Notes: generated by a model not told the origin, from the sequence alone. Numbered from the stretch's first letter, positions 1 through 8,784 are shown. The stretch: DNA of 41,997 bases from Pseudomonadota bacterium (GCA_017881245.1 JADGRC010000149.1:1-41997), one strand, 5' to 3'. Numbers and translations are program-made.

Positions 1-2402
1 CAAGCCCGCGGGATTTTGGTCGGGCCCTGCTCGGCGAGCGGTTGGGCGACGACGTCGCGCGTGAGGTGTGGGCCGGCGTCGCCGTGACCATGGGGTGGAT
101 ATCCCCCGACCACCCCGACGTGCGCAGTCTTTCAGCCGCGCCTGGCGCGTTGCGATCGGCCGCGGCCCGGGCCGCCGGCGAGGCCCTGCGCATCATGGCG
201 CGGCAGACACCCGTGGCGCTGGTGCTGGAAGATGCGCACTTCGCGGATGAGACGGCGTTGGACGCACTGGAGTACGCGACCCTGCAGGAGGCGGCGTGCC
301 CGATCTGGGTGGGCGTGATCGGGCGCCCCGCCTTCGGGGTTGGTCGAACGGCCTGGGCCACTCGCGCTGCTCGGCACACGCGCATGGATTTGCCGGCGTT
401 GGATCCCGCATCGGCCGCGGACCTAGCGCGCCGACTGCTGGCGCCGGCGGAAAATGTCCCCGCGTCGGCCGTCACGCGCCTGTGCGAGCGAACGCAGGGG
501 ATTCCGTTGTTGCTGGTCGAGCTCGTGCGTGGGTTGAAACGAGACGGCCTCGTCCGGCGATCCGAAAAGACCGGCGGTTGGTTCCTGGCCACCGACGAGC
601 TGGATCGATTGCCCGACCTGCCCCTCGTACAGTGGTTGGCCGGACGAGAAATCGAATCGCTGCCGCTCGAGCTTGCGGCCCACGCGCGTCTGGCCTCTTT
701 GCTTGGGGCCGAATTCGACGGCTCCGATCTGGAAGGCGTGATGCATCTCCTGGAAAGGGACGGCGTTGCGCCGGAGACGGAACTCGACGCCAGTGTGGGC
801 TTGAAGCGCCTGCTTGACTCGGGATTGTTGATCCGTCACCGGCGGGATCGCATCGGCTTTCGTCATGCGTTGCTCCGAGAAACCCTGTATCAGACGGTGC
901 CGCCCACGGAGCGCGCGGTGGTGCACAAGGCGGCGTATCAATATTTTTCCGCGGCGGTGGCGCTGTCCGACGAGCAGCGGCTACCCCTGATGGCGCTGCA
1001 CGCCGCGCGCAGCGGCCTGCGGGCCGAGGCCGCGGACCTCTATCTGCTTCTCGCCCACCGCGCCGAGGGGCGGCACGCATATTTGGACGCGGAGTCGCTG
1101 TACCGCAACGCAATCGAGAATCTGCCGGCGCCGCAGTTCGGGCCGGTGGAAGGGGACGCGGCGTCATCCGCGGCGAGGGCGGTTCCGGACCTCGCCAACA
1201 CTGGCGGGCCCGCGCCCGTACCTGTTGACGTTCGCCGGGTCGAGGCACGCCAGGGCCTCGGGCTCATGCGCTTTCGGTTGGGACGGCACGAGGACGCCCT
1301 GAAGGATCTTTCAGAGGCTCGCCTGCTCGCCCACGCCGCGCACTTGCGCGAACGGGAGGTCGCCATTCTGCTGGACGAATCCTTGGTCCTCGACTGGTTG
1401 AATGATTGGGCGCGCGCCGCCACGCTGGTCGACGAGGCCAAGTCCCTGGCGAAGGAAGGAAGCACAGCTCTCATCGAGGCGCGCCTGGTTTACGGGCAAG
1501 CCCGCACGCTGCACCGTGCCGACAAGGCCGATCAGGCCTGCGCGTATTTCGAAAAGAGCGCGGCGATGGCCGAGGCGCTCGGCGCCGACGGGTACGAAAC
1601 CCACATCCTGTCCCTGGGGTTGGCGGGTTGGAGCTACTCGATGTTACGGAAATTCGAGGTGGCCGAATCCATGTTCACGCGCCTAATCCAATTGACGGAG
1701 GAGCGGGGCGACATGATGAACCTGACCATGGCGCTGATAAATCGTTGCATCCTGTCGCTGCTTTCCGGGAAGAGGGAGCGCCTGATCGAGGACTATCGGC
1801 GCGCGATCGCGCTCTCGCGAGAAGCCGGTTTGCCTCTCGTCGAGTGCATGGCGCAGCGAGATCTGGCCGAAGTGCAGTTTGCGCTGGGAGAGATCCCTGA
1901 AGCCGAGCAACAGGCGCGTCGCGCGATTGACGTCAATCGGCAGGTGTTGGGCGCGCGCGCGCGCGGGACGATCGTGACGCAGTTGCTGCTGGGGCGCTTA
2001 CTGGTGTATCGGGGTGAAGTCGCGGCGGCGCGCGAGGTCATGGCCGCCATCCGGGCGGAACAAGCAGCGGCGCGCGCCGCCTCGCAGACAGACGCCGAGT
2101 TTGGCCCGGGCGATCAGATCATGGCCGACTGCGTGGACCTGACCATGAACGGTGTCGTCGGCGCGCCATGGGACGACCTTCTGGCGCGGGCGCGACAAAT
2201 CATGCTGCAGCCCCAGGACTTGATCGAGGTCATGGAATTGCGCGCGCTCGCGACGCTGCGAGGCCTGCGCGTCGATGAAGCGATCGGATTGTTGGATGCG
2301 GCCATAGACGAGGCGACCCGCAGCGCCGAAATCATGCTCGGGCGCTTGCGTGGTTCACGCGAATCGGCGCGCCAGGGTGCATCCGCCGCTCGAATGGGGT
2401 AG
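1..2402 (+). CDS. AAA ATPase / TPR regulatory protein, 5' end outside window
   Basis: The reading frame is open from the first base of the window, so the gene is truncated at its 5' end; the TTG at 42 is not a credible start. The visible part begins inside an AAA_16/STAND-type ATPase: a Walker B-like stretch (VLEDAHFAD) lies at about residues 75-85 of the visible protein, followed by an Arg-rich helical region and a winged-helix-like segment (FRHALLRETLY near 2/5 of the length). The rest is all-alpha with repeated A/L/G spacing typical of tetratricopeptide repeats. In Myxococcota this ATPase-TPR architecture usually follows an N-terminal Ser/Thr protein kinase domain; that part and the Walker A motif would lie upstream and are inferred. 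The role is probably cytoplasmic signalling by partner binding through the TPRs. The next gene begins about 50 nt after the stop on the same strand. Confidence 0.8.
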   Translation, partial: SPRDFGRALLGERLGDDVAREVWAGVAVTMGWISPDHPDVRSLSAAPGALRSAAARAAGEALRIMARQTPVALVLEDAHFADETALDALEYATLQEAACPIWVGVIGRPAFGVGRTAWATRAARHTRMDLPALDPASAADLARRLLAPAENVPASAVTRLCERTQGIPLLLVELVRGLKRDGLVRRSEKTGGWFLATDELDRLPDLPLVQWLAGREIESLPLELAAHARLASLLGAEFDGSDLEGVMHLLERDGVAPETELDASVGLKRLLDSGLLIRHRRDRIGFRHALLRETLYQTVPPTERAVVHKAAYQYFSAAVALSDEQRLPLMALHAARSGLRAEAADLYLLLAHRAEGRHAYLDAESLYRNAIENLPAPQFGPVEGDAASSAARAVPDLANTGGPAPVPVDVRRVEARQGLGLMRFRLGRHEDALKDLSEARLLAHAAHLREREVAILLDESLVLDWLNDWARAATLVDEAKSLAKEGSTALIEARLVYGQARTLHRADKADQACAYFEKSAAMAEALGADGYETHILSLGLAGWSYSMLRKFEVAESMFTRLIQLTEERGDMMNLTMALINRCILSLLSGKRERLIEDYRRAIALSREAGLPLVECMAQRDLAEVQFALGEIPEAEQQARRAIDVNRQVLGARARGTIVTQLLLGRLLVYRGEVAAAREVMAAIRAEQAAARAASQTDAEFGPGDQIMADCVDLTMNGVVGAPWDDLLARARQIMLQPQDLIEVMELRALATLRGLRVDEAIGLLDAAIDEATRSAEIMLGRLRGSRESARQGASAARMG

Positions 2403-2451
2403 ACAGACGCGCGTCCGGTCCATCCACGACGACAAAGCGAAGGATCCCCAG

Positions 2452-3216
2452 GTGTTGCCGGCGGCGATCGAGTTCCACAAGTTGACTTTCGCGTACGGTG
2501 ACGGCAAACGCGTGTTTTCGGACCTGTCGTTGTCTGTCACCGCGGGCGCTCGTTGCCTCTTGCTCGGCGCCAACGGCGTTGGAAAGAGCACCCTCCTGCG
2601 CATCGCGGCCGGACGCCACATGTTGCCCCTGGAGACCGCGCGCGTGTTGGGTCGGTCGGCCTTTCACGACACGACTCTCGCGGGGGAGGTCGCATTCATC
2701 GGCGGGCCGTTCCCTTTCTCAGCGGATATTTCCGTGCGCGAGATCTTGGAAAGACGTCCGGACGTCGACCCACGCCGGCGCGCACAGGTCCTCGACATGC
2801 TGGACGTCGATCCGGCGTGGCGCATGAATCGCGTGTCGGACGGACAACGCCGCCGCGTACAACTCTTGCTGGACCTCGAACGCCGCTTGCGTCTGATTCT
2901 GCTCGACGAGGTCACCGCCGAGTTGGACGTGTTGGCGCGCGCCGATCTGTTGCGATTCTTGTGGGCCGAAAGCGAAGAAAGCGGCGTGACCGTCGTCTAC
3001 GCGAGCCATGTCCTCGAGGGATTGCAGAAGTTTGGAACCGATCTGCTTTTTTTGTCGCCTGGGCGCGTGCGATGCCTGTCGCCCCTATCGGATATCCCGG
3101 AGCTTGCCGCCCTCGGTCAGATCCCAGGATCGGTGTCGCCGCTACACCAGTTGTGTGAGCGATGGATGGGCGAAGACCGCGTGCAGTTGCGCACCTGCCG
3201 GCGCCCGGGCTTGTGA
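2452..3216 (+). CDS. Stand-alone ABC-type ATPase, Caf16-like
   Basis: This is a single ABC nucleotide-binding domain of 254 aa with Walker A (GANGVGKST), a signature variant (VSDGQRRR), Walker B (LILLDEVTAELD) and a switch His (YASHVLEG). No transmembrane segment and no permease gene are nearby, and the best family resemblance is to soluble Caf16-like ABC ATPases rather than to transporter subunits. The GTG at 2452 is chosen because GAAGGA (2438-2443) lies 8 nt upstream; an in-frame GTG at 2350 would overlap the previous gene by about 50 nt and add a non-conserved leader. The stop overlaps a possible GTG start of queG. The role is unknown; it may be a regulatory ATPase linked to the upstream AAA/TPR protein, or a subunit of a transporter encoded elsewhere. 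Confidence 0.85.
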   Translation: MLPAAIEFHKLTFAYGDGKRVFSDLSLSVTAGARCLLLGANGVGKSTLLRIAAGRHMLPLETARVLGRSAFHDTTLAGEVAFIGGPFPFSADISVREILERRPDVDPRRRAQVLDMLDVDPAWRMNRVSDGQRRRVQLLLDLERRLRLILLDEVTAELDVLARADLLRFLWAESEESGVTVVYASHVLEGLQKFGTDLLFLSPGRVRCLSPLSDIPELAALGQIPGSVSPLHQLCERWMGEDRVQLRTCRRPGL

Positions 3217-3224
3217 GCGCCTCG

Positions 3225-4247
3225 ATGAATGTTCTGTCGGCGCAGGCCGTGCGTGACGCAGCCCGGGCGACGCGGTTCCCTCTGGTCGGTCTGGCGCCCG
3301 TGGAACGGCTGGACCCCGCCCCGTTGATGAATTGGTTGCGGGCCGGGCATGCGGCGGACATGGACTGGATGCACCGCCGCCTCGAAGAACGCCTCGATCC
3401 CGGCGTGGTCTTGCCCGGCGCCCGCACCGTGGTGGCGCTCGGCATCCCGTACCGGCGGCCCCCGAGCGAGAAATCGCGAGTCGCGAGCTACGCCCGGGGG
3501 CGCGACTACCACTACGCGCACCGGGACCGCATGCGCGCCCTGCGCAAGCAGCTGCTGCTCCTCGATCCGACGGTCGAGACCTACGCCTGCGTGGACACCG
3601 GGGCAGCTATGGAGAAGGTCTGGGCCGAACGCGCGGGTCTAGGCTTCATCGGGAAGAACGGGTTGTTGATCACGACCGCGTTCGGATCGTGGGTGACGCT
3701 GTCCGTGATGTTCCTGGATCGAACCGTGGACGAGTACGATGTCCCCCACCCCCGCCTGTGCGGGGATTGCACGAGGTGCCTTGCCGCGTGTCCCACCGAG
3801 GCCTTCGCGGAGCCGGGCGTCGTCGACGCTCGTCGGTGCGTCGCGTATCAATCCATCGAAAATCGCGGGACCGTTCCTGAGCCCGTGCGAAAGGGATTCG
3901 TGGCGCGCGTGTTCGGTTGCGACATCTGCCAGGATGCGTGCCCTTTCAACCGCGACGATATTCCGATCGGCGACCGGCGGTTCGAGCCGCGCCCGCTGGC
4001 CGCTCTGACGCCCGTCGAGATCGCGACCTTGACGGAAGAGGAGTTCGCCAAGCTCGCGGCGGGCATGGCCATTGTACGCGCGCGCTACGACGGATTCAGG
4101 CGCAACGCCTTGCTGTCGATCGGTGCTGGTCGAGATCGGTCGGCGCGTGCCGTCGTCGAGCGCTTGATCGGCGATGCGAGCCAGATCGTCAGCGAGGCGG
4201 CGTCCTGGGCTCTAGAGCGGATCGATCGCTCGCGACCCCCGCGATGA
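3225..4247 (+). CDS. queG: Epoxyqueuosine reductase QueG
   Basis: QueG reduces epoxyqueuosine to queuosine in the wobble position of GUN tRNAs, using cobalamin and two [4Fe-4S] clusters in the cytoplasm. The 340-aa product has the DUF1730 N-terminal domain with HYAHRDRM, the VDTGA motif carrying the catalytic Asp (about D124), GFIGKNGLLI, and two ferredoxin-like cluster motifs: C179-x2-C182-x2-C185-x3-C189 and C232-x2-C235-x3-C239 with an extra Cys at about 205. A short HEAT-like helical tail follows. The ATG at 3225 is chosen; a GTG at 3213 would overlap the ABC ATPase stop as GTGA and is a possible coupled start. All expected catalytic and cluster residues are present. Confidence 0.95.
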   Translation: MNVLSAQAVRDAARATRFPLVGLAPVERLDPAPLMNWLRAGHAADMDWMHRRLEERLDPGVVLPGARTVVALGIPYRRPPSEKSRVASYARGRDYHYAHRDRMRALRKQLLLLDPTVETYACVDTGAAMEKVWAERAGLGFIGKNGLLITTAFGSWVTLSVMFLDRTVDEYDVPHPRLCGDCTRCLAACPTEAFAEPGVVDARRCVAYQSIENRGTVPEPVRKGFVARVFGCDICQDACPFNRDDIPIGDRRFEPRPLAALTPVEIATLTEEEFAKLAAGMAIVRARYDGFRRNALLSIGAGRDRSARAVVERLIGDASQIVSEAASWALERIDRSRPPR

Positions 4248-4267
4248 GGTCGCCATCAGTGCTGGGT

Positions 4268-4349
4268 GAAGCGGGGTGAGGTCGGTGAGGGCCAATGCTC
4301 TGCCGAATCCCCCGGCGTGAGGTACGATGGGTATTCCGAAGCGGGGTGA
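4268..4349 (+). repeat. Pair of 12-bp direct repeats upstream of clpS
   Basis: The 12-mer GAAGCGGGGTGA occurs exactly at 4268-4279 and again at 4338-4349, 70 bp apart, in the short leader between queG and clpS. The second copy overlaps a possible GTG start (4346) of clpS and supplies the purine-rich stretch ahead of the preferred start at 4361. It may be a duplicated regulator site or a chance duplication. Confidence 0.5.
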
Positions 4350-4360
4350 AACAGACAGCC

Positions 4361-4687
4361 GTGGCAAAAAAGCCAAACAGCGAGCCCGCACGTCGCGGTG
4401 ATCTCGAGACCCTTGAACGACCGAAGGTCGAGCGTCCTCCGTTGTACGAGGTCTTGCTGCATAACGACGACTACACAACGCAGGAGTTCGTGGTGTACGT
4501 GCTGGAACGTTTCTTCCACCACGACGCCGAAACCGCGCGCCTGATCATGCTGCACGTTCACACCAAGGGCCTGGGAGTCGCGGGGGTCTTTCCGCTGGAC
4601 ATCGCCGAAACCAAGGTCCATCGCGTGACAGAGTTCGCTCGCGAGCACGACATGCCCTTGCGCTGCTCCTTGCGAAAACAACCCTGA
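4361..4687 (+). CDS. clpS: ATP-dependent Clp protease adaptor ClpS
   Basis: ClpS binds N-degron substrates and hands them to the ClpA (or ClpC) unfoldase. The core is intact: PPLYEVLLHNDDYTT, in which the NDD residues contact the N-terminal amine, then FVVYVLERFFH, LIMLHVHTKGLGVAG and ETKV. With the GTG at 4361 the protein is 108 aa, close to the usual 100-110 aa, with a basic flexible N-terminal arm (MAKKPNSEP) as expected. An upstream in-frame GTG at 4346 is an alternative. No clpA lies directly downstream, unlike the common clpS-clpA order, so the unfoldase must be encoded elsewhere. The region between this gene and the next contains a 17-bp palindrome. Confidence 0.95.
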   Translation: MAKKPNSEPARRGDLETLERPKVERPPLYEVLLHNDDYTTQEFVVYVLERFFHHDAETARLIMLHVHTKGLGVAGVFPLDIAETKVHRVTEFAREHDMPLRCSLRKQP

Positions 4688-4731
4688 AAGGTTGTCGGTG
4701 GGGCGCCATTGTACGGGACACTCAACCCGTG

Positions 4732-4748
4732 CTGCACAAATTGTGCAG
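4732..4748. promoter_or_regulatory. 17-bp perfect palindrome, possible operator
   Basis: CTGCACAA-A-TTGTGCAG is a perfect 8-bp inverted repeat around one central base. It lies in the 249-bp gap between clpS and the GGDEF gene, about 190 bp before the GGDEF start. The one-base spacer argues against an RNA hairpin and for a two-fold symmetric DNA site for a dimeric repressor or activator. The binding protein is unknown. Confidence 0.5.
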
Positions 4749-4936
4749 TTCCGGAACGGAAGTCACCAGTTGGCGCGCCTGGGATCTTCAGGCAGCCTGG
4801 GAAGTCCGCGAGATTGTGGTGGGCGAGCGCCTTCGCAGGCCCATCCGTTCTTGGCCTGTGGTTTGCAGCTTGAAACGGAAGCGATAGAGACGCCCGCAGG
4901 GTTCTCGGTCAATTTGGGAGGCTTCCATGGCGACAC

Positions 4937-5713
4937 ATGTCCGCTAACGGATCAATTAGGCGCGGATCGGCGCGCGCCCCGGGGATTTCCTCACGACCGT
5001 TCGCCAGATTGTCGCGGGCAAGTTTGGAGCAGATGCTCGCCAAGCTGACCGAGGAGAACGCGCGGCTGAAATGCCAGATCACGGCGGACAGCACACTGTG
5101 GCAGATTGCGCACCAGGATCCCCTGACCACGTTGTGGAATCGACGTTACGCCGATCTCCGCCTGGCCGAAGAGATCAGCCGCGCCAGACGGGAAGGCGGC
5201 TACCGATTCTCGATGGTTCTGATCGATGTCGATGACCTGAAGCGTGTCAACGACCAGAACGGCCACGCGGCGGGAGACGAAGCGTTGCGTTGGGTGGCGG
5301 CCTTCTTGCGCGAGGGGTTGCGGGGACACGACCTGTGCTGTCGCATCGGCGGGGACGAGTTCCTGTTGATTCTGCCCGCTTCCGGCGAACAGGAGTGCGC
5401 CGATCTCGTGGCGCGTATTCGCCGCCGTTTCCGAGATCCGGCGAGCGCGAATGGGGCTACCATCACCGTGAGCATCGGAACCGCGTCCTTTCCGACGCAG
5501 GGAACCACCGTCGAAACCTTGCTTGGGGTGGCGGACGACGGCATGTACGCCGACAAACGCCGGCGAGATCCCGCGCACCCGGCGCGTGTGAGGCGTCCGT
5601 CGGATAGGCCTCCTTTGGCCGCCCGGCATCCAGAACCGTCCGGCACGGGAGTCGAGCCACTAGATGGCCCGATGGCTGCTATTTCTGGTAGGCCTCCGAA
5701 TCCGGCAGGATGA
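4937..5713 (+). CDS. Diguanylate cyclase (GGDEF domain)
   Basis: The product makes c-di-GMP from two GTP. Residues 28-47 form a heptad-like coiled coil (LEQMLAKLTEENARL), a usual dimerisation element, followed by a GGDEF domain (about 55-190). The active-site motif is intact (RIGGDEF, G138-F142), and an RxxD inhibitory site (RGHD, 129-132) sits exactly five residues before it, so product inhibition is expected. The tail (about 195-258) is Pro/Arg-rich and low-complexity. No transmembrane or sensor domain is seen, so the protein is probably cytoplasmic. A GGGAGG at 4916-4921 is ideally placed for an ATG at 4927 that opens a 6-codon ORF (4927-4947) overlapping this start; the gene's own ATG at 4937 is 15 nt from that site. 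The 3' end overlaps the convergent barrel gene by 35 bp. Confidence 0.93.
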   Translation: MSANGSIRRGSARAPGISSRPFARLSRASLEQMLAKLTEENARLKCQITADSTLWQIAHQDPLTTLWNRRYADLRLAEEISRARREGGYRFSMVLIDVDDLKRVNDQNGHAAGDEALRWVAAFLREGLRGHDLCCRIGGDEFLLILPASGEQECADLVARIRRRFRDPASANGATITVSIGTASFPTQGTTVETLLGVADDGMYADKRRRDPAHPARVRRPSDRPPLAARHPEPSGTGVEPLDGPMAAISGRPPNPAG

Positions 5714-6323
5714 GCTGGTTGCGCGGCTTGCCGGACCAAACAGCGAGTTGAACGCCGCCGCAAATCCAAAGCCCACGCAGTGAATCGGTGGGCACGTATC
5801 GGATCATCACGGTGGGTGCAAGGGACCAGCCCCCCGTCAGGCGGTGCGTGAAGAACAGGTCCCACGACGCGCCCAAACTGTATGCGGAGCCATAGCCGGC
5901 GCGGGAGTGGTTCTCGAGATCCAGCGGATCCGTGACGGCGTCGACGCCCACGCCGAGTCCCAGGTGCAGTGCGAGATTACTCACCGGATTGAACTGGGCA
6001 TCCAGGCCGAATCCGAAGGTCTCCCAGGTCCTACCTTGGCCGCCGGGGCCAGCGCCACCTTCAGCGCGAAAGCCGAGCCCCCAGCGATCCGTCAGCATCT
6101 GGCCAAGTCCGTAGGTGAGCAGGCCGCCCCGCGCGAGCTCCCGGGGACGGCCCGGCGCCCATTGCTCGGCTCCGAAAACGGAATAGCCGAGCGTGAAGTA
6201 GTAGCCCTGCCGCGCCCGGGGAGAAACCAGGATCTGCCCCTTGGCACTTCCGCAGGGGTAGCCCATCGCGGATCCGATGACCAGCGCGGCGGCAGCCAGC
6301 GCGCGCCGGAGTGTTCCGCCCAT
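5679..6323 (-). CDS. Small outer-membrane beta-barrel protein
   Basis: This 214-aa protein has a hydrophobic N-terminal export signal (RRALAAAALVIGSAMG, then an Ala/Gly-rich cleavage area) and a body of alternating aromatic, Gly and Ala residues (YYFTLGYSVFG, LALHLGLGVGVDA) typical of 8- to 10-stranded barrels. I do not recognise a named family. Its ATG (6323) is one base after the stop of the TonB-dependent receptor gene, so the two are almost certainly co-translated as the last member of a three-gene operon. It may help the receptor or its lipoprotein handle a ligand. Its end overlaps the convergent GGDEF gene. Confidence 0.75.
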   Translation of the reverse strand: MGGTLRRALAAAALVIGSAMGYPCGSAKGQILVSPRARQGYYFTLGYSVFGAEQWAPGRPRELARGGLLTYGLGQMLTDRWGLGFRAEGGAGPGGQGRTWETFGFGLDAQFNPVSNLALHLGLGVGVDAVTDPLDLENHSRAGYGSAYSLGASWDLFFTHRLTGGWSLAPTVMIRYVPTDSLRGLWICGGVQLAVWSGKPRNQLILPDSEAYQK

Positions 6324-6324
6324 C

Positions 6325-8784
6325 CTAGAACTCCGCCTTGAAACCGACGATGGCCAAGACCGGCAGTCCCTGCGTGACACCCGATTTCGTGTAGTCGAAA
6401 TTGTACGAACGCGGGCCTTCTGAGTTGGCGTGGTTGTAGACGTTTTGCAGATCGAGGTACCAGGTCAGGGTCCACACGTCGTGAATCCACTTTCTATCGA
6501 CTCGGATATCCAGCTGTTGGAACGTCGGATCGCGACCGCTGTTGGGCGCGCCATAGGTCGGATCGTACTGATCGGTGATCGAGTTGTAGACGGAGCCTAC
6601 GACGGGAGTCACCGGAGTACCGCTGACGAGGCGAAAGCGCGCGCCGATCTGCCAGTTGCTCGGTAGTTGATAGCTCGCGACGGCGGCCAGGATATGGGTC
6701 TGATCGAAGTCGAAGGGACGAAATGATGCTTGCCCCGAATCGCGCCGCTCGGAACGTGACAGCGTGTACGCGATCCAGCCGACGAACTTTTCGGTGAAGT
6801 CGCGCTTCAGGAGAAGCTCGAATCCCCAGACCCTGCCGACACCATTGTTGTCGAAACGCAACGGTCGCGTGACGCCACCAGCGTCGGTGACCGTAGCGTC
6901 CGTGGGGCTGACGAGATTCGACAAGGTCTTGTAGAAGAGCGTGCCGTCAATGGTGATGAACGGGCGCGGCTTCCACTCCGCCCCGACCGATAGATGCAGG
7001 GCACGCTCGGCCTTCAGGGCCGGATTGCCAAAGTTCGGATCCGTTTCGTCGAGTTGCGGCGGCTGATAATAGAGGCCCGCGCCACCCTTGAGCGTCACGG
7101 ACGGCACCAGGCGGTAGCGAGCGATCAGGCGAGGGGCAAGGGTCGTCTCGGAGATGCGGGAATACGTATCGCCGCGCAGGCCGAGCGATAGGGTCAGGCC
7201 CCGCAATGGAGCAAGCTCGACCTCGCCGAACCAACCGGGCGACCAATCACGAACACCGTCGAGACGAGTTTCCATGAGGTGGGTCATGTCCCCGTTGCCG
7301 GTGGGCTCGCCTTCCTTTGGGATCGCGGGAAGGCGAGCGTGGCCGGTCCACTCTTCCGCCAGGAAATCCAAGCCGGCCACGGCGGTCAACCAGTTGGTCA
7401 TCTTCCAGCGCAGGGTGTCGCGCACGTGCAGCGTCACGCTGTTCAGTTTCAAGAGCACGTTGCCAAGCGAGACATCCGTCGTGTCGTGTCCCACCGCCAG
7501 GTTCAGGTTGTTGCTCAGGCGTTCCGATGGCACATAACGGTATTCAAACAACCCCCGATAGAACCCCTGGTGCTGGTCGAATCGATTACTGGTCGACTGA
7601 ATCGCCAGCTCGCCCGGCTTGCCGAACAAGATCGCCAGGCGATCGTCGGACCCGAAGAAGAAAAGGCGCAGATCGTGGGCTGCCGCCACCCGGTAGTTCC
7701 CGAGGATTTGATAGTCGTAGTAGGCGGGCGCCGCGACCAGATTCACGCCGGTGTCATCCGGCTTCGAGCCGATGAGGAACAGATCGAAGTAGCTGCGGCG
7801 CGCGGCGACGGCGATGGCGCCCTTGTCGGTGATGGGCGCCTCCAGGTACAGGCCGGCGTCCAGCAGGCTCAGATCGGCGGACCCTCGGACGCGGTCAGGC
7901 TTCAACTTCTTGACCTGCACATCGATGATTCCACCAGTCGCTCGGCCGTAGAACGAGGAGAAGTTCCCAGGCTGAAAATCGATGCTCTCCAGCATCCCGA
8001 CGGGCAGGACAGATCGCAGTCCGCCAAAATGAAAGATGTTGGGAACCGGCGTTCCATCGATAAGGAATTGGGTGTCCTGGGGGGCGGCGCCGCGCACCAC
8101 CACCTCCCCACTGGCAAGGGGCGTGCGTGCCACGCCGGGCAGGGTGGCAAGCACGTTCAGGGGATCGCCGGCCGTGCCCGGAATCTTGTCAATCACGGTC
8201 GCCGGCAGGACGACGCGATTGACCTCCTTGCGCTGGCGCTCGGCGGTGACGGTCACGTCGAATGGATTGTAGGAACCGCGTTCGACGAAGTACCGCACCA
8301 CGGTGCCTTCCCCGGGCGCGATCTTCTCCGTCGTGCGGTACGGGTAGTACCCAGGCGATTCAATCGACACACGCCAGTCACCAGGAGCGAGGTCGTAGAA
8401 CTGAAAGTGTCCCGTGGCATCGGTCGTGGCTTCGAACCCCTCGGGCCCCGCGGGCGTGTCGCGAAACACCGTGACCAATACACCAACCAGAGGTGCGCGT
8501 GTACCGCGCTCGACCAGCCGACCGCTGAGGTTCATGACACCTGCTGCCTCGGATCTTGGGGCTGGGACGGTGGACGGCGGTGTCGTCTGCGGTGGCGGTC
8601 GAGGTGTGGCGGGTGCTGGCGGCGTTGGGGGCGGAAGCGCACCGGTCGCGCCAGACGTCTCGAATGCCCGGGACGGGTCAGTCGTCGTGCCAGTCGCCCC
8701 GGGGGCGTCTAACGCTCCGAACGCGCCCCGCGGTCCGGGTGGCATCGGTGGCAGCAGCATTGCCAACAGAACCACGTTTCCCAT
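6325..8784 (-). CDS. TonB-dependent receptor with carboxypeptidase-regulatory-like domain
   Basis: This 819-aa outer-membrane protein has a signal segment, a Pro/Ala/Thr-rich low-complexity linker (about 20-85), a carboxypeptidase-regulatory-like beta-sandwich (about 90-185, with GRLVERGTRAPLVGV and FYDLAPGDWRV), a plug domain (about 190-310, with VVVRGAAPQDTQFLIDG and FYGRATGGIIDV) and a beta-barrel ending in a C-terminal Phe (GFKAEF), the usual BAM-recognition signal. It imports an unidentified large ligand with TonB energy. The ATG at 8784 overlaps the upstream lipoprotein stop as TGATG, which decides this start over one 41 codons upstream. The operon order is lipoprotein, receptor, small barrel. 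Confidence 0.92.
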   Translation of the reverse strand: MGNVVLLAMLLPPMPPGPRGAFGALDAPGATGTTTDPSRAFETSGATGALPPPTPPAPATPRPPPQTTPPSTVPAPRSEAAGVMNLSGRLVERGTRAPLVGVLVTVFRDTPAGPEGFEATTDATGHFQFYDLAPGDWRVSIESPGYYPYRTTEKIAPGEGTVVRYFVERGSYNPFDVTVTAERQRKEVNRVVLPATVIDKIPGTAGDPLNVLATLPGVARTPLASGEVVVRGAAPQDTQFLIDGTPVPNIFHFGGLRSVLPVGMLESIDFQPGNFSSFYGRATGGIIDVQVKKLKPDRVRGSADLSLLDAGLYLEAPITDKGAIAVAARRSYFDLFLIGSKPDDTGVNLVAAPAYYDYQILGNYRVAAAHDLRLFFFGSDDRLAILFGKPGELAIQSTSNRFDQHQGFYRGLFEYRYVPSERLSNNLNLAVGHDTTDVSLGNVLLKLNSVTLHVRDTLRWKMTNWLTAVAGLDFLAEEWTGHARLPAIPKEGEPTGNGDMTHLMETRLDGVRDWSPGWFGEVELAPLRGLTLSLGLRGDTYSRISETTLAPRLIARYRLVPSVTLKGGAGLYYQPPQLDETDPNFGNPALKAERALHLSVGAEWKPRPFITIDGTLFYKTLSNLVSPTDATVTDAGGVTRPLRFDNNGVGRVWGFELLLKRDFTEKFVGWIAYTLSRSERRDSGQASFRPFDFDQTHILAAVASYQLPSNWQIGARFRLVSGTPVTPVVGSVYNSITDQYDPTYGAPNSGRDPTFQQLDIRVDRKWIHDVWTLTWYLDLQNVYNHANSEGPRSYNFDYTKSGVTQGLPVLAIVGFKAEF

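Noticed and set aside
4692-5048. Possible small plus-strand gene between clpS and the GGDEF gene.
   Set aside because: It begins with a weak start, has no ribosome site or similarity, and runs into the GGDEF coding region in another frame.
7279-8712. Long plus-strand open frame (477 codons) inside the receptor gene.
   Set aside because: It is antisense to the TonB-dependent receptor, whose motifs are clear, and has no ribosome site or domain; GC-rich genes often leave such open antisense frames.
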